DNA of 64,000 nucleotides from Pseudomonas gingeri (GTDB lineage Bacteria > Pseudomonadota > Gammaproteobacteria > Pseudomonadales > Pseudomonadaceae). The stretch spans positions 87,013-151,012 of the forward strand of contig NZ_JACAOR010000015.1 in assembly GCF_013386115.1 (NCBI RefSeq). The letters run 5' to 3'. Under the pieces are notes generated by a model, which saw only the letters and a program-made list of their open reading frames with translations, ran no database searches and was not told the origin of the DNA. Positions 34,035-43,060 of the stretch are shown one piece after another; the first letter of the stretch is position 1; each line of letters opens with the position of its first letter. The translations under genes and the position numbers were made by a program.

Positions 34035-35252
34035 ATGGCTGTTGGTCTTGGTCCTTTGCCAACGTTGCACCCGGTTGCCGGTTTTGAACTCGGTATCGCC
34101 TCGGCGGGTATCAAGCGCCCGGGGCGCAAGGATGTCGTGGTCATGCGCTGTGCCGAAGGCTCCACCGTGGCCGGCGTGTTCACCCTGAACGCGTTCTGCG
34201 CCGCGCCGGTGATCCTGGCCAAACAGCGCGTGCAGGGGCCGGTGCGCTACCTGTTGACCAACACCGGCAACGCCAACGCCGGCACCGGTGAGCCCGGTCT
34301 GGTTGCCGCGGCACGCACCTGTGCCAGACTGGCCGAACTGGCGGGCGTCGATGCCAATGCCGTGCTGCCCTATTCCACCGGCGTGATCGGCGAGCCATTG
34401 CCGGTCGAGAAGATCGAAGGTGCCCTGCAGGCAGCCCTGGACGACCTGTCCGTGGACAACTGGGCCGCTGCCGCTACCGGCATCATGACCACCGACACCT
34501 TGCCCAAGGGCGCCAGCCGCCAGTTCCAGCACGACGGCGTCACCGTCACCGTCACCGGCATCAGCAAGGGCGCCGGCATGATTCGGCCGAACATGGCGAC
34601 CATGCTCGGTTACATCGCCACGGACGCCAAAGTCTCCCGCGAAGTCCTGCAGAACCTCATGCTCGACGGCGCCAACAAGTCGTTCAACCGCATCACCATC
34701 GATGGCGATACCTCGACCAACGATTGCTGCATGCTGATCGCCACCGGCCAGGCCAGGCTGCCGGAAATCACCGAAGCCAGCGGTCCGCTGTTCACGGCCC
34801 TGAAGCAGGCGGTGTTCGAAGTCTGCATGGAAGTGGCCCAGGCGATTGTCCGTGACGGTGAAGGCGCGACCAAGTTCGTCACTGTCGAAGTCAACGGCGG
34901 CGGCACTCACCAGGAATGCCTGGACGTGGGCTACACCGTGGCCCATTCGCCACTGATCAAGACCGCGCTGTTCGCCTCCGATCCGAACTGGGGCCGTATC
35001 CTGGCGGCGGTCGGTCGTGCCGGTGTCGCGGACCTCGATGTGAGCAAGATCGATGTGTTCCTCGGCGAGGTCTGTATCGCCAGTCGTGGTGCCCGTGCCT
35101 CGACCTATACCGAGGAGCAGGGCTCGGCGGTGATGGCTCGCGAGGAAATCACCATTCGTATCGAACTGGGACGTGGTGCCTGCAGCGAAACCATCTGGAC
35201 TACCGACCTGTCCCACGAATACGTGAAGATCAACGCGGAATACCGCACGTAA
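34035..35252 (+). CDS. argJ: Bifunctional glutamate N-acetyltransferase/amino-acid acetyltransferase
   Basis: Protein of 405 residues from ATG 34035, with AGGAG upstream. It transfers the acetyl group of N-acetylornithine to glutamate in the cyclic arginine pathway and may also use acetyl-CoA. The precursor cleaves itself before Thr189 in the ATML motif (PNMATMLG), which becomes the nucleophile of the beta chain. TNTGNANAGTG and GIMTTDTLPKG form part of the active site. It lies between secA and the Nudix fusion gene, the usual Pseudomonas order. Confidence 0.96.
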   Translation: MAVGLGPLPTLHPVAGFELGIASAGIKRPGRKDVVVMRCAEGSTVAGVFTLNAFCAAPVILAKQRVQGPVRYLLTNTGNANAGTGEPGLVAAARTCARLAELAGVDANAVLPYSTGVIGEPLPVEKIEGALQAALDDLSVDNWAAAATGIMTTDTLPKGASRQFQHDGVTVTVTGISKGAGMIRPNMATMLGYIATDAKVSREVLQNLMLDGANKSFNRITIDGDTSTNDCCMLIATGQARLPEITEASGPLFTALKQAVFEVCMEVAQAIVRDGEGATKFVTVEVNGGGTHQECLDVGYTVAHSPLIKTALFASDPNWGRILAAVGRAGVADLDVSKIDVFLGEVCIASRGARASTYTEEQGSAVMAREEITIRIELGRGACSETIWTTDLSHEYVKINAEYRT

Positions 35253-35313
35253 GTACGACTTCCCCCCTGTAGGGGCCAGTTCTGTCAGGTGCGGATTTAT
35301 AGGAGCTTTCAGC

Positions 35314-36255
35314 GTGAAACGCGTACATGTGGCCGCGGCCGTTATTCGAGGCAACGATGGGCGGATCCTGATCGCCCGGCGTGCCGATTCCCAGCACCAG
35401 GGCGGTCTGTGGGAGTTTCCCGGCGGCAAGGTCGAGGAGGGCGAAGCGGTAGCGGTCGCCCTGGCCCGTGAGCTGCGGGAGGAACTGGGTATCGTGGTGA
35501 CCACGGCCCGGCCCTTGATCAAGGTGCGCCACGACTATCCGGACAAGCAGGTGCTGCTGGACGTCTGGGAGGTTTCGGCCTTTACCGGCGAACCCCATGG
35601 TGCCGAAGGCCAGCCGCTGGCCTGGGTCACGCAGCGGGAGCTGGCGGACTACGAGTTCCCGGCGGCCAACCAGCCGATCATCGCGGCGGCCCGTCTGCCG
35701 GGCGAGTACCTGATCACGCCGGAAGGCCTGGAGACGCCGGAGCTGTTGCGGGGTGTCCAGAAGGCGATTGCCGGCGGGATCAGGCTGGTCCAGCTGCGTG
35801 CGCCGAACGGTTATGACCCGAAGTACCGCGACCTGGCGGTGGATGCGGTGGGTTTGTGTGCCGGCAAGGCGCAACTGATGCTCAAGGGGCCGTTCGAATG
35901 GCTGGGTGATTTCCCTTCGGCCGGCTGGCATATCACGGCGGCGCAGTTGCGCAAGTACGCCAGTGCCGGTCGCCCATTGCCCGCGGATCGCTGGTTGGCG
36001 GCTTCGTGCCATAACGCTGAAGAGCTGGCCTTGGCCGAGCAGATGGGCGTGGATTTCGTCACATTGTCGCCGGTCCAGCCGACCCTGACCCATCCCGATG
36101 CGCAGCCCCTGGGCTGGGAACAGGCGCAGCAGCTGATCGGTGGTTTCAACCGACCGGTGTATCTGCTGGGGGGCGTTGGTCCGCAGGAACAGCCGCGTGC
36201 CTGGGAAGCCGGTGCACAGGGCGTGGCCGGCATCCGGGCGTTCTGGCCGCAGTAA
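35314..36255 (+). CDS. mutT: Nudix hydrolase fused to a thiamine-phosphate-synthase-like domain
   Basis: Protein of 313 residues from GTG 35314 (AGGAG nine bases upstream). Residues 1-130 are a MutT-type Nudix domain; the Nudix box starts at GGKVEEGEAVAVALARELREE and is intact, so hydrolysis of 8-oxo-dGTP is expected. Residues about 145-313 form a TIM-barrel like TenI/ThiE, with LVQLRAPN, LAASCHNAEEL and YLLGGVGPQEQ. That half keeps parts of the phosphate-binding loop (GGV), but its activity is unknown. The fusion is common in gammaproteobacteria and is not an artefact, since the frame is continuous. Confidence 0.92.
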   Translation: MKRVHVAAAVIRGNDGRILIARRADSQHQGGLWEFPGGKVEEGEAVAVALARELREELGIVVTTARPLIKVRHDYPDKQVLLDVWEVSAFTGEPHGAEGQPLAWVTQRELADYEFPAANQPIIAAARLPGEYLITPEGLETPELLRGVQKAIAGGIRLVQLRAPNGYDPKYRDLAVDAVGLCAGKAQLMLKGPFEWLGDFPSAGWHITAAQLRKYASAGRPLPADRWLAASCHNAEELALAEQMGVDFVTLSPVQPTLTHPDAQPLGWEQAQQLIGGFNRPVYLLGGVGPQEQPRAWEAGAQGVAGIRAFWPQ

Positions 36256-36273
36256 TCAGGGCCGCGGCTTCCC

Positions 36274-36359
36274 TTGTAGGCGCTGGCTTGCCAGCGATGG
36301 CGCCCGGTCAATCGATACACGACCTCAGGGCCTCGTCGCCGGCAAGCCGGCTCCTGCAG
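36274..36359. repeat. Pair of REP elements
   Basis: Two REP copies in inverted orientation: TTGTAGGCGCTGGCTTGCCA at 36274 onward and CGTCGCCGGCAAGCCGGCTC at 36334 onward. They lie between the converging ends of the Nudix gene and the cobalamin adenosyltransferase gene. Confidence 0.8.
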
Positions 36360-36363
36360 CGGG

Positions 36364-36948
36364 TTAGTGGGAGACCGGCTTCTTCGCCGCCTCCCACAAT
36401 ATCTCCGCAATCTTCTCGCGCCGCGCAATCAGGCGTGCCGCCACGAACAGCAGATCCGACAGTCGATTGATATAGGCCAGACCAACCCCGCTCAAGGGTT
36501 CCAAGGCGTTGAGCTGCTGGCAACGGCGCTCCGCGCTGCGTGCCTGACTACGGCAGACATGGGCCTGGGCAATCAGCATCGAGCCGCCTGGCAGGATAAA
36601 GTTCTCCAGTGGCCCGAGTTCCTCGTTCCAACGATCGATGGCCGCTTCCAGTCGGTCGATTTCGCTTTTGTTCAGCGCCTGGTACTCCGGCATGGCCAGC
36701 TCGCCGCCGAGGTCGAACAGCCGATGCTGGCAAGGTGCGAGCACTTCGATCAGTTCCTCCAGTTCCGGGTGGATGACCACCAGTTCCGCCAGGCCCGCCA
36801 ATAGCAGGCCGAGCTGGCTGTTGAGGCTGTCGACTTCACCGATGGCTTCGATCCGCGGATGGTCCTTGGGCACGCGACGACCATCGCCCAGCCCGGTTTC
36901 GCCGGTGTCACCGGTCCTTGTGTAAATCTTCGACAGGCGAAAACCCAT
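36364..36948 (-). CDS. Cob(I)yrinic acid a,c-diamide adenosyltransferase, PduO type
   Basis: Protein of 194 residues. It adds the 5'-deoxyadenosyl group of ATP to cob(I)alamin. The PduO family N-terminal ATP loop TRTGDTGETGLGDG is followed by RIEAIGEVDSLNSQLG. In the helical bundle, the later motifs QARSAERR and INRLSDLLFVAAR supply the arginine and aspartate of the active site. It begins two bases after the stop of the sensor kinase gene upstream, so both are probably on one transcript. Confidence 0.95.
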   Translation of the reverse strand: MGFRLSKIYTRTGDTGETGLGDGRRVPKDHPRIEAIGEVDSLNSQLGLLLAGLAELVVIHPELEELIEVLAPCQHRLFDLGGELAMPEYQALNKSEIDRLEAAIDRWNEELGPLENFILPGGSMLIAQAHVCRSQARSAERRCQQLNALEPLSGVGLAYINRLSDLLFVAARLIARREKIAEILWEAAKKPVSH

Positions 36949-36950
36949 GG

Positions 36951-38987
36951 TTACAGCTCCGTTTGGTTCAGTACGGGAAGGGTGGCCTGGCTACCGGCCA
37001 GCGGCAGGCGCAGGGTGAAGCAGGTGCCCTGGCCAAGGGTCGATTGCACTTCCATCTGGCCCTTGTGGTTGTTGGTGATGATGAAATAGGAAACCGACAG
37101 CCCCAGCCCTGTGCCCTGGCCGATCTCCTTGGTGGTGAAGAAGGGTTCGAAAGTGCGCTTGCGGATGTTCTCCGACATGCCGATGCCGTTGTCCTCGACC
37201 TGGATTTCCGCCCAGGGCGGGTTCAGCCGGGTGCGCAAGGTGATACGCCCGGGCTCGCGGTCGTCATCGCGCTGGTGGATGGCCTGGGCGGCGTTTTTCA
37301 GCAGGTTCAACAGCACTTGTTCCAGTTCGTTGGCGGTGCCGGGGACCGGCCCCAGCTGCGGGTCGAACTGGCGGATGATGGCTTGTCCCTTGAAGTCGAA
37401 ACCGATGGCCAGGTCGAAGTCGTTGCCGGCGATTTCCACGGCCTGGTCGATCAGCGCCGGCAGGTCGCACGGGGCCATTTCCCGGTTGCTGCGGCGGCTG
37501 AAGCTGAGCATGTGGGTGACGATCTTTGCCGCCCGTGCCCCGGCCTGCTGGATGCCGTCGAGCAGTTGCGGGACTTCGCGGCTTGTCAGGTACTGGTTGA
37601 CGGTGTCCAGGTCGATTCCGGCCTGTTCGGCGTACTCGAGGTTCTTCGGCAGATCCGAGGACAGGCGCCGGCGGATGTTCTGCACGTTGTGGAGGATCGC
37701 CCCCAGCGGATTGTTGATCTCGTGGGCCATGCCAGCGGCGAGTCCGCCGACCGAAAGCATCTTTTCCGACTGCACCATCATTTCTTCCAGGGACAGGCGC
37801 TGGGTGATGTCGTCGATGCGGATCACCACGCCGCGGCCGGCACCGCCCATCAGCGGGTAGAAGGTCAGGGCATAGTGGCGGGCCTCGTCGTCCTTGATCC
37901 AGGTGACGCGCTCAATCTTCGCCACGCTGTGTTGTTCGACGGTGTCCTTGAGCTGCGGCAGAAAGGGTTTCAACGGCTCGAAGGCGAGGAAGATCGGCTG
38001 GTTCAGCGCCTCGTCCAGGCGGGTTCCGGAGAGTGCGCTGGCCTCCTGGTTCCACTGGGTGACGTAGAGCTGCTCGTCCAGGGCGATCAGCGCCGAGGGC
38101 ATGGAGTCAATGATGCTGTTGAGGTAGTTCTGGAAACCGGTGAGTTTTTTCTCGATCTTGCTGCGGACCTGGACCTCGAGTTCCAGCTTGCGGTTGGTAT
38201 GCCGGGTTTCCTCGGCAAGGCCCTGGGCCTGGTCATAGGCGGCCTGGGAATCGTCACGGGCGCGCTTGAGCTGCTGCTCGCGGGCTTCGATGCGCGAGAG
38301 CATGGTGTTGAAGGCCTCGGCCAGGCTGCCGATTTCATCGTGATTGCCCCGTGATGCCCGCAGCGAATAATTCTCCTCACGGGTCACCTGGCGCGACAAC
38401 TCTTCCAGTTGGTGGATCGGCCGGGTGATCAGTCGCTTGATCTGCCGGGCGATGATCAGCCACAGCAGGACGCTGAAGATCAGGATGCCCAGGCTGGCGG
38501 TCAGGGTTCCGGTATAGAAGGCCACAGGCAACTCGCTGCTGGCCACCAGCAGCAGGTGGCCGGGCGCCTGGCCCGGACGGGGCATGTCGATCACCTGGTT
38601 GCTGCGAAACTCGGTCAGGCGCCAGGCTTCGATATGTCGATAGCGTTCCGGCAGCTTCAGGCGGTCACCGTGTTGCAACTGGGCCAGCCGATCGCCCTTG
38701 CTGTCGTAGATGGCCGCGGCCCGCAGGGGGGAATAGGTGTTGAGTTCCTTGAGCAGGGTCTCGGCATTGGCGGCGGAGTCCAGGGCCTGGCTGGCCAGGG
38801 CCGGGTTGGACACGAGCCGGCCGATGGTCTGCAAGGCCTGGGGGGCCATGCTTTCCTGGGAAATCCAGTAGGCCGCGCTGATAAAAGTCAGGTTGGCCAC
38901 CAGCAGTACGGTGGTCAGCAGCACCAGCAGGGCCGCCAGGAGTTTCTGGCCGACCGGCAGGTTTTCTAGGCGCTGGCGCAAAGGCAT
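36951..38987 (-). CDS. Membrane sensor histidine kinase with HAMP and PAS domains
   Basis: Protein of 678 residues from the ATG at 38987. Order: membrane helix (LLAALLVLLTTVLLVANLTF), periplasmic sensor of about 130 residues, second helix (LGILIFSVLLWLII), HAMP, a coiled coil, PAS (SMPSALIALDEQLYVTQWN), HisKA with phospho-acceptor H422 in MAHEINNPLG, and an HATPase domain with NLLKNAAQAI, DNGIGM and GTGLGLSVSY. No response regulator gene is adjacent, so the partner is encoded elsewhere. The signal is unknown. It is likely the PAO1 PA4398 counterpart by position. Confidence 0.93.
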   Translation of the reverse strand: MPLRQRLENLPVGQKLLAALLVLLTTVLLVANLTFISAAYWISQESMAPQALQTIGRLVSNPALASQALDSAANAETLLKELNTYSPLRAAAIYDSKGDRLAQLQHGDRLKLPERYRHIEAWRLTEFRSNQVIDMPRPGQAPGHLLLVASSELPVAFYTGTLTASLGILIFSVLLWLIIARQIKRLITRPIHQLEELSRQVTREENYSLRASRGNHDEIGSLAEAFNTMLSRIEAREQQLKRARDDSQAAYDQAQGLAEETRHTNRKLELEVQVRSKIEKKLTGFQNYLNSIIDSMPSALIALDEQLYVTQWNQEASALSGTRLDEALNQPIFLAFEPLKPFLPQLKDTVEQHSVAKIERVTWIKDDEARHYALTFYPLMGGAGRGVVIRIDDITQRLSLEEMMVQSEKMLSVGGLAAGMAHEINNPLGAILHNVQNIRRRLSSDLPKNLEYAEQAGIDLDTVNQYLTSREVPQLLDGIQQAGARAAKIVTHMLSFSRRSNREMAPCDLPALIDQAVEIAGNDFDLAIGFDFKGQAIIRQFDPQLGPVPGTANELEQVLLNLLKNAAQAIHQRDDDREPGRITLRTRLNPPWAEIQVEDNGIGMSENIRKRTFEPFFTTKEIGQGTGLGLSVSYFIITNNHKGQMEVQSTLGQGTCFTLRLPLAGSQATLPVLNQTEL

Positions 38988-39196
38988 TGCGGATCCTGTT
39001 TGGCAAGGGATGAAGAGGGCGGGCATCGATCGCGCCGACCGTGAATGAGTGTATCAAACCGTCGGTTTTTACCACGGCCTTTTGCCAAAGGTGCGAACTG
39101 AACGGGTCGACGGTTGCTTTCCCACGTTGTAAGTTGCCTGGGCGATGCGATCACAGTTCGATAAGAAAACATCAAGAACCGGGTTCAGGGAGAAAA

Positions 39197-40438
39197 ATGA
39201 CCATGGGGTTTCATTTCAAGCGTGCGGCACTGGCGGGGCTTGCCATGGGGGTGGCGCTGGCGACAGGCGCGCCTCAGGCACTGGCCGAGGTCAACAAGCC
39301 GGTCCATGACAAGGCCGAGCACTACAAGGAAGACGGTTTGAAGCTGCTGGAGCGGCTGGTCAATATCGACTCGGGGTCAGGCTACGAGCCGGGCCTGAAG
39401 CAGGTCCGGGCCATCGTCACCGACGAACTGAAAAAGCTCGGGGCAAGTATCGAGACCTTTCCCGCCACGCCGGAGCCGGGCGAGAGCATCGTGGCGACCC
39501 TCAAGGGCAACGGCAAGGCGCGGATCCTGTTGATGGCGCACATGGACACGGTGTTCAAGGAAGGCACGGCGACAGCCAAGCCTTTCTATATCAAGGACGG
39601 GCGCGCCTACGGGCCGGGCGTCATGGATGACAAGGGCGGTATCGTCGCCGGTCTGTATGCGTTGAAAATCCTCCAGGACCTGGACTTCAAGAACTACGCG
39701 AAAATCACCTTCCTGCTCGATACCAACGAGGAAACCGGCTCCAAGGGCACCACCGAACTGATTCAGCGGGTAGCCAGGGAGCACGATGTGACGTTGAACC
39801 TGGAGCCCGGTCGCCCGGCCGACGGCCTGGTGATCTGGCGCAAGGGCAGCGGCACGGCGGTGGTGGAGGTCAAGGGCAAGTCGGCCCATGCCGGCGTGGC
39901 CCCGGACAGCGGCCGCAATGCCGCGATGGAAGCCGCGCACCAGATTCTCCAGTTGGGCAAGCTGGGGGATCCGGAGAAGCAGACCACGGTCAACTTCACG
40001 GTGCTCAAGGCCGGTGACCGGGTCAATGTGATCCCGGATTCAGCCGTTGCCAAGGCCGATGTCCGGGTGCTGGTGCCGGAGGAGTTCGACCGGGTCGAGC
40101 GCGACCTGGCCAAGGTCTCGACCAGCAAGTTGATTGCCGACACCGAGGTCAAGACCAGCCTGCTCCGTGGCTTGCCGCCGATGCCGCCAACGCCGGCCCA
40201 GGATGCCCTGGCGGCCAAGGCGCAGGCGATCTACGGCGAAATCGGCCGCAAGCTGACCCTGGAAGGCAGTGGTGGTGCGGCTGATGCCAGCCTGTCGGCT
40301 GCGGTGGGGACGGCGACACTGGATGGTTTCGGCATCGTCGGCGGTGGTATTCACACCGAGGATGAATATGCCGAGGTCGAGAGCGTGGTGCCGCGTTTCT
40401 ATCTGCTGACCCGGATGTTGATGGAAATCAGCCGGTAA
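39197..40438 (+). CDS. Exported M20-family glutamate carboxypeptidase (glucarpidase-like)
   Basis: Protein of 413 residues from ATG 39197, five bases after AGGGAG; ATG 39203 is also possible. A signal peptide ends at ALA near residue 30, so it acts in the periplasm or outside. It matches the length and pattern of carboxypeptidase G2, which removes glutamate from folates. Zinc ligands are seen in LMAHMDTVF, PGVMDDKGG, TNEETGSKG and GGGIHTEDE. A dimerisation lid domain lies in between. Folate as substrate is inferred from family resemblance only. Confidence 0.9.
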   Translation: MTMGFHFKRAALAGLAMGVALATGAPQALAEVNKPVHDKAEHYKEDGLKLLERLVNIDSGSGYEPGLKQVRAIVTDELKKLGASIETFPATPEPGESIVATLKGNGKARILLMAHMDTVFKEGTATAKPFYIKDGRAYGPGVMDDKGGIVAGLYALKILQDLDFKNYAKITFLLDTNEETGSKGTTELIQRVAREHDVTLNLEPGRPADGLVIWRKGSGTAVVEVKGKSAHAGVAPDSGRNAAMEAAHQILQLGKLGDPEKQTTVNFTVLKAGDRVNVIPDSAVAKADVRVLVPEEFDRVERDLAKVSTSKLIADTEVKTSLLRGLPPMPPTPAQDALAAKAQAIYGEIGRKLTLEGSGGAADASLSAAVGTATLDGFGIVGGGIHTEDEYAEVESVVPRFYLLTRMLMEISR

Positions 40439-40464
40439 AACCGCCGCATCCGTTCACGGATTGC

Positions 40465-41382
40465 TCAGGTGGTGGGCAATCCGCGGGCGGCAAGGTGCGC
40501 GACCAGGCGGTCCCGCAACTGGTTCAGGTGGGGCAGGTTCAGGTGATGGCGTGCCGCCGCCGCGCAGGCGTAGCCCAGCAGGTAGCTGATCTCGGTACGC
40601 CTGCCCTGGGCGACGTCCTGGTACATGGAGGAGTAGTTCGCTGCCGTGGCCTGGATGACCCGTTCCACTTCGCTGTGCAGGTCCTGTGCGGCCGCGGGTT
40701 GGCCGCAGCATTCCAGCAGTTCCGTCAGCTCGCCGCAGAGGGTCGCCACTTCGCAGTGGTGATCCTGCAGGCCGCCGTTACGGCAGCCATGCAGCACCGT
40801 CAGCGGGTTGATGGCGCAGTTCAGCGCCAGCTTGCGCCAGAGCCGGGTGAGGATCTGTGTGTTCCATTCATGGGGAATGCCGGCCAGGGTCAGATCGTCG
40901 AGCCAGTAGGGTGGCTGGGGATGGGCGATATCACCCAGCCAGGTAAAGCCGTGTCCGGCAAACACGACCCGCCAGTCGCCGTCGCGAAAGGCGCCTTCGG
41001 TGCTGGAGGCAAAGATGCAGCGCGCCTTGGGCGCCAGCGCCGCGACGGCATCCTGGCTGCCCAGGCCGTTCTGCAGCAGGACCAGTTCGGCATTTTCGAC
41101 CAGGCGTGGGGCCAGCCGGGCCACGGCGGCCTCTGCGTCATAGGCCTTGCAGGCGACCAGCAGGCGGCTGATGGGCTCGGCAGTGTCAAAGGTCTGGGCG
41201 GGAATGGCGAGGCGATGCTCCCGGCCCTGTTCGACCAGGGTCAGGCCACCGCTGGCTGTGTAGGCGGCCAGGCGCTCCGGGTCGCGCAGGATCAGCGTCA
41301 CAGGCAGCCCCGCGCGCGCCAGGCGGGTGGCCCACAGGCTGCCCAGGCTGCCGGCGCCAAGGACGTGCCAGGTGGTGGCCAT
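40465..41382 (-). CDS. panE: 2-dehydropantoate 2-reductase family protein
   Basis: Protein of 305 residues. It has the NADP Rossmann motif GAGSLGSLWATRLA at the N-terminus, CKAYDAEAA and LLQNGLGSQDAVA in the cofactor domain, and the C-terminal helical domain with KLALNCAINPLTVLHG, where the lysine and asparagine are catalytic in PanE. The reaction makes pantoate for CoA synthesis. ApbA/PanE paralogues exist, but the position beside yajQ matches panE (PA4397) as remembered. Its start overlaps the stop of the upstream degenerate GGDEF gene (ATGA, 41381-41384). Confidence 0.9.
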   Translation of the reverse strand: MATTWHVLGAGSLGSLWATRLARAGLPVTLILRDPERLAAYTASGGLTLVEQGREHRLAIPAQTFDTAEPISRLLVACKAYDAEAAVARLAPRLVENAELVLLQNGLGSQDAVAALAPKARCIFASSTEGAFRDGDWRVVFAGHGFTWLGDIAHPQPPYWLDDLTLAGIPHEWNTQILTRLWRKLALNCAINPLTVLHGCRNGGLQDHHCEVATLCGELTELLECCGQPAAAQDLHSEVERVIQATAANYSSMYQDVAQGRRTEISYLLGYACAAAARHHLNLPHLNQLRDRLVAHLAARGLPTT

Positions 41383-42335
41383 CAGCTGCGGGCCGGCAGG
41401 CGTTTGGCGCTGACCACGCCATCGGCATAGGATTCGGCCAGCAGACGGTCGGCCTCATCGAACAGGGTTTGCTGGTCCAGCGGGAAGCATTTGCTGTCCA
41501 GGCCCACCAGGCTGATGCCGGCCTTCAGTTCGATAGGCCCGGCGTTGGTCATGAAAGGCTTGAGGTTCAACCCGTCATACAGGCGCTTGAAGCTGCTGGG
41601 GGCGCAATCCTGGAGGTCCGGCGGCATGGTCATCAGGACGAAATGCTGGTCGTCCAGGCGTGCCAGCACATCCAGCGGGCGCACCAGTTGTTGCAGGCGC
41701 CGGGCAATGCCTTGCAGCAACTCGTCGTAGAAGTCGTTGCCATGCTGGCGCTGCAGCTCGTTCGCCTGTTCCACCCCGATCAGCAGGTAGCAGATGGCGC
41801 CGCCACGGGCCTGCACCTGGCGCAGGCTGTCGGTCAGCTTCTGGCGCAGGTAGCGGGCATTGCCCAGGCCGGTCAGGGAGTCGACGAGATTGCGTTGTTC
41901 GAGGCTGGCGATGTTCTGGCGCAGCAGGCGGTTTTCCTGGCGCAGCCGCTGCAGGGTGCTGCATTGGCGATCGGCGGCCAGTACCCGGGTCAGCAGCAGG
42001 CGCTCGATATCGCCGGGGGCGATCAGGTCGTCGATATCATTGTCCGACGCATCGTCGAGCAACGTGAGCGCAGGTTCGGCGCTGATGAGGAGCACATAGG
42101 TATAGTGATCGTTCATCTCGTCGCGCTGTCTGACCTTTGCCGCCAGCTTGAGGCCGGCGGCCCCGGCACAGACCACCACGCTGGCGGCTCGCTGGTCGAG
42201 TTGTTCCAGTGCCAGCACGGCGTCGTTTGCCTGGCGTATATCCTGGTAACCCGCACGCTGGAGGCTGCTACCAAAGGCACTGCTTACCAGCTGACCGTCA
42301 CTCACCAGCAAAATGCTCAGATCCGGGTTAGGCAT
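41382..42335 (-). CDS. Response-regulator-like protein with degenerate receiver and GGDEF domains
   Basis: Protein of 317 residues from the ATG at 42335. The receiver fold is visible (SILLVSDGQLV...YVLLISAEP), but the phospho-acceptor aspartate is absent: the strand reads SVVVCAGAAG. A coiled coil links to a GGDEF domain with LVDSLTGLGNARYLRQKL, where the active-site motif GGDEF is replaced by LDDQHF. It is therefore unlikely to be phosphorylated in the usual way or to make c-di-GMP. It may act as a binding or scaffold protein. It precedes panE with a four-base overlap and is divergent from yajQ. Confidence 0.9.
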   Translation of the reverse strand: MPNPDLSILLVSDGQLVSSAFGSSLQRAGYQDIRQANDAVLALEQLDQRAASVVVCAGAAGLKLAAKVRQRDEMNDHYTYVLLISAEPALTLLDDASDNDIDDLIAPGDIERLLLTRVLAADRQCSTLQRLRQENRLLRQNIASLEQRNLVDSLTGLGNARYLRQKLTDSLRQVQARGGAICYLLIGVEQANELQRQHGNDFYDELLQGIARRLQQLVRPLDVLARLDDQHFVLMTMPPDLQDCAPSSFKRLYDGLNLKPFMTNAGPIELKAGISLVGLDSKCFPLDQQTLFDEADRLLAESYADGVVSAKRLPARS

Positions 42336-42453
42336 GGGTGGCTCGCAAGTGAATGAGTGGGAAGAACCGTTATAATGCTCGCGGATTTTAACCGTCAAAC
42401 CAGGCGCGCTCCATCGGTATCGAGCTGCGCCGACCTTATTTTGGAGAAATGAC

Positions 42454-42939
42454 ATGCCGTCGTTCGACGTGGTATCCGAACTGGACAAACACGAAGTCAC
42501 CAACGCCGTCGAGAACGCCGTCAAGGAGCTGGATCGTCGCTATGACCTGAAGGGCAAGGGCAGCTTCGAATTCAAGGAAAAGGACCTGGCGGTCAACCTG
42601 ACCGCCGAGGCCGAGTTCCAGCTGGAGGCGATGATCGAGATCCTGAAGCTGGCCCTGGCCAAGCGCAAGATCGACGTGAAGTGCCTTGAGGTCAAGGACG
42701 CCTATGCATCCGGCAAGCTGATGAAGCAGGAAGCGACCTTGAAGGAAGGCATCGACAAGGAAATGGCGAAGAAGATCGTCGCCCATATCAAGGACGCCAA
42801 GCTGAAAGTACAGGCGGCGATCCAGGGCGAACAGGTACGGGTGACCGGCAAGAAGCGTGACGACCTGCAGGAAGCCATTGCCAACCTGCGTGCCAAGGAA
42901 TTCGACCTGCCGCTGCAATTCAACAACTTCCGCGACTGA
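42454..42939 (+). CDS. yajQ: YajQ family cyclic di-GMP-binding protein
   Basis: Protein of 161 residues from ATG 42454, with TTGGAG upstream. It is complete and highly typical: PSFDVVSELDKHEV at the start, RYDLKGKGSFEFKEKDL, and KVQAAIQGEQVRVTGKKRDDLQ in the second ferredoxin-like fold. Xanthomonas and Pseudomonas members bind c-di-GMP and influence virulence genes through protein partners. It is divergent from the degenerate GGDEF gene, with a 118-base spacer. Confidence 0.95.
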   Translation: MPSFDVVSELDKHEVTNAVENAVKELDRRYDLKGKGSFEFKEKDLAVNLTAEAEFQLEAMIEILKLALAKRKIDVKCLEVKDAYASGKLMKQEATLKEGIDKEMAKKIVAHIKDAKLKVQAAIQGEQVRVTGKKRDDLQEAIANLRAKEFDLPLQFNNFRD

Positions 42940-43060
42940 TCCAGCCTGTCAGGGAACCTCTGGAAGTTATCGGCGTCGGAGGGCCCAGGCACGGCGAAAC
43001 GGTTGGGTGTTCAAGGCGCAATCGTTTCGCCGGGCGATCGTACGGTAACAGGAGAGAACA

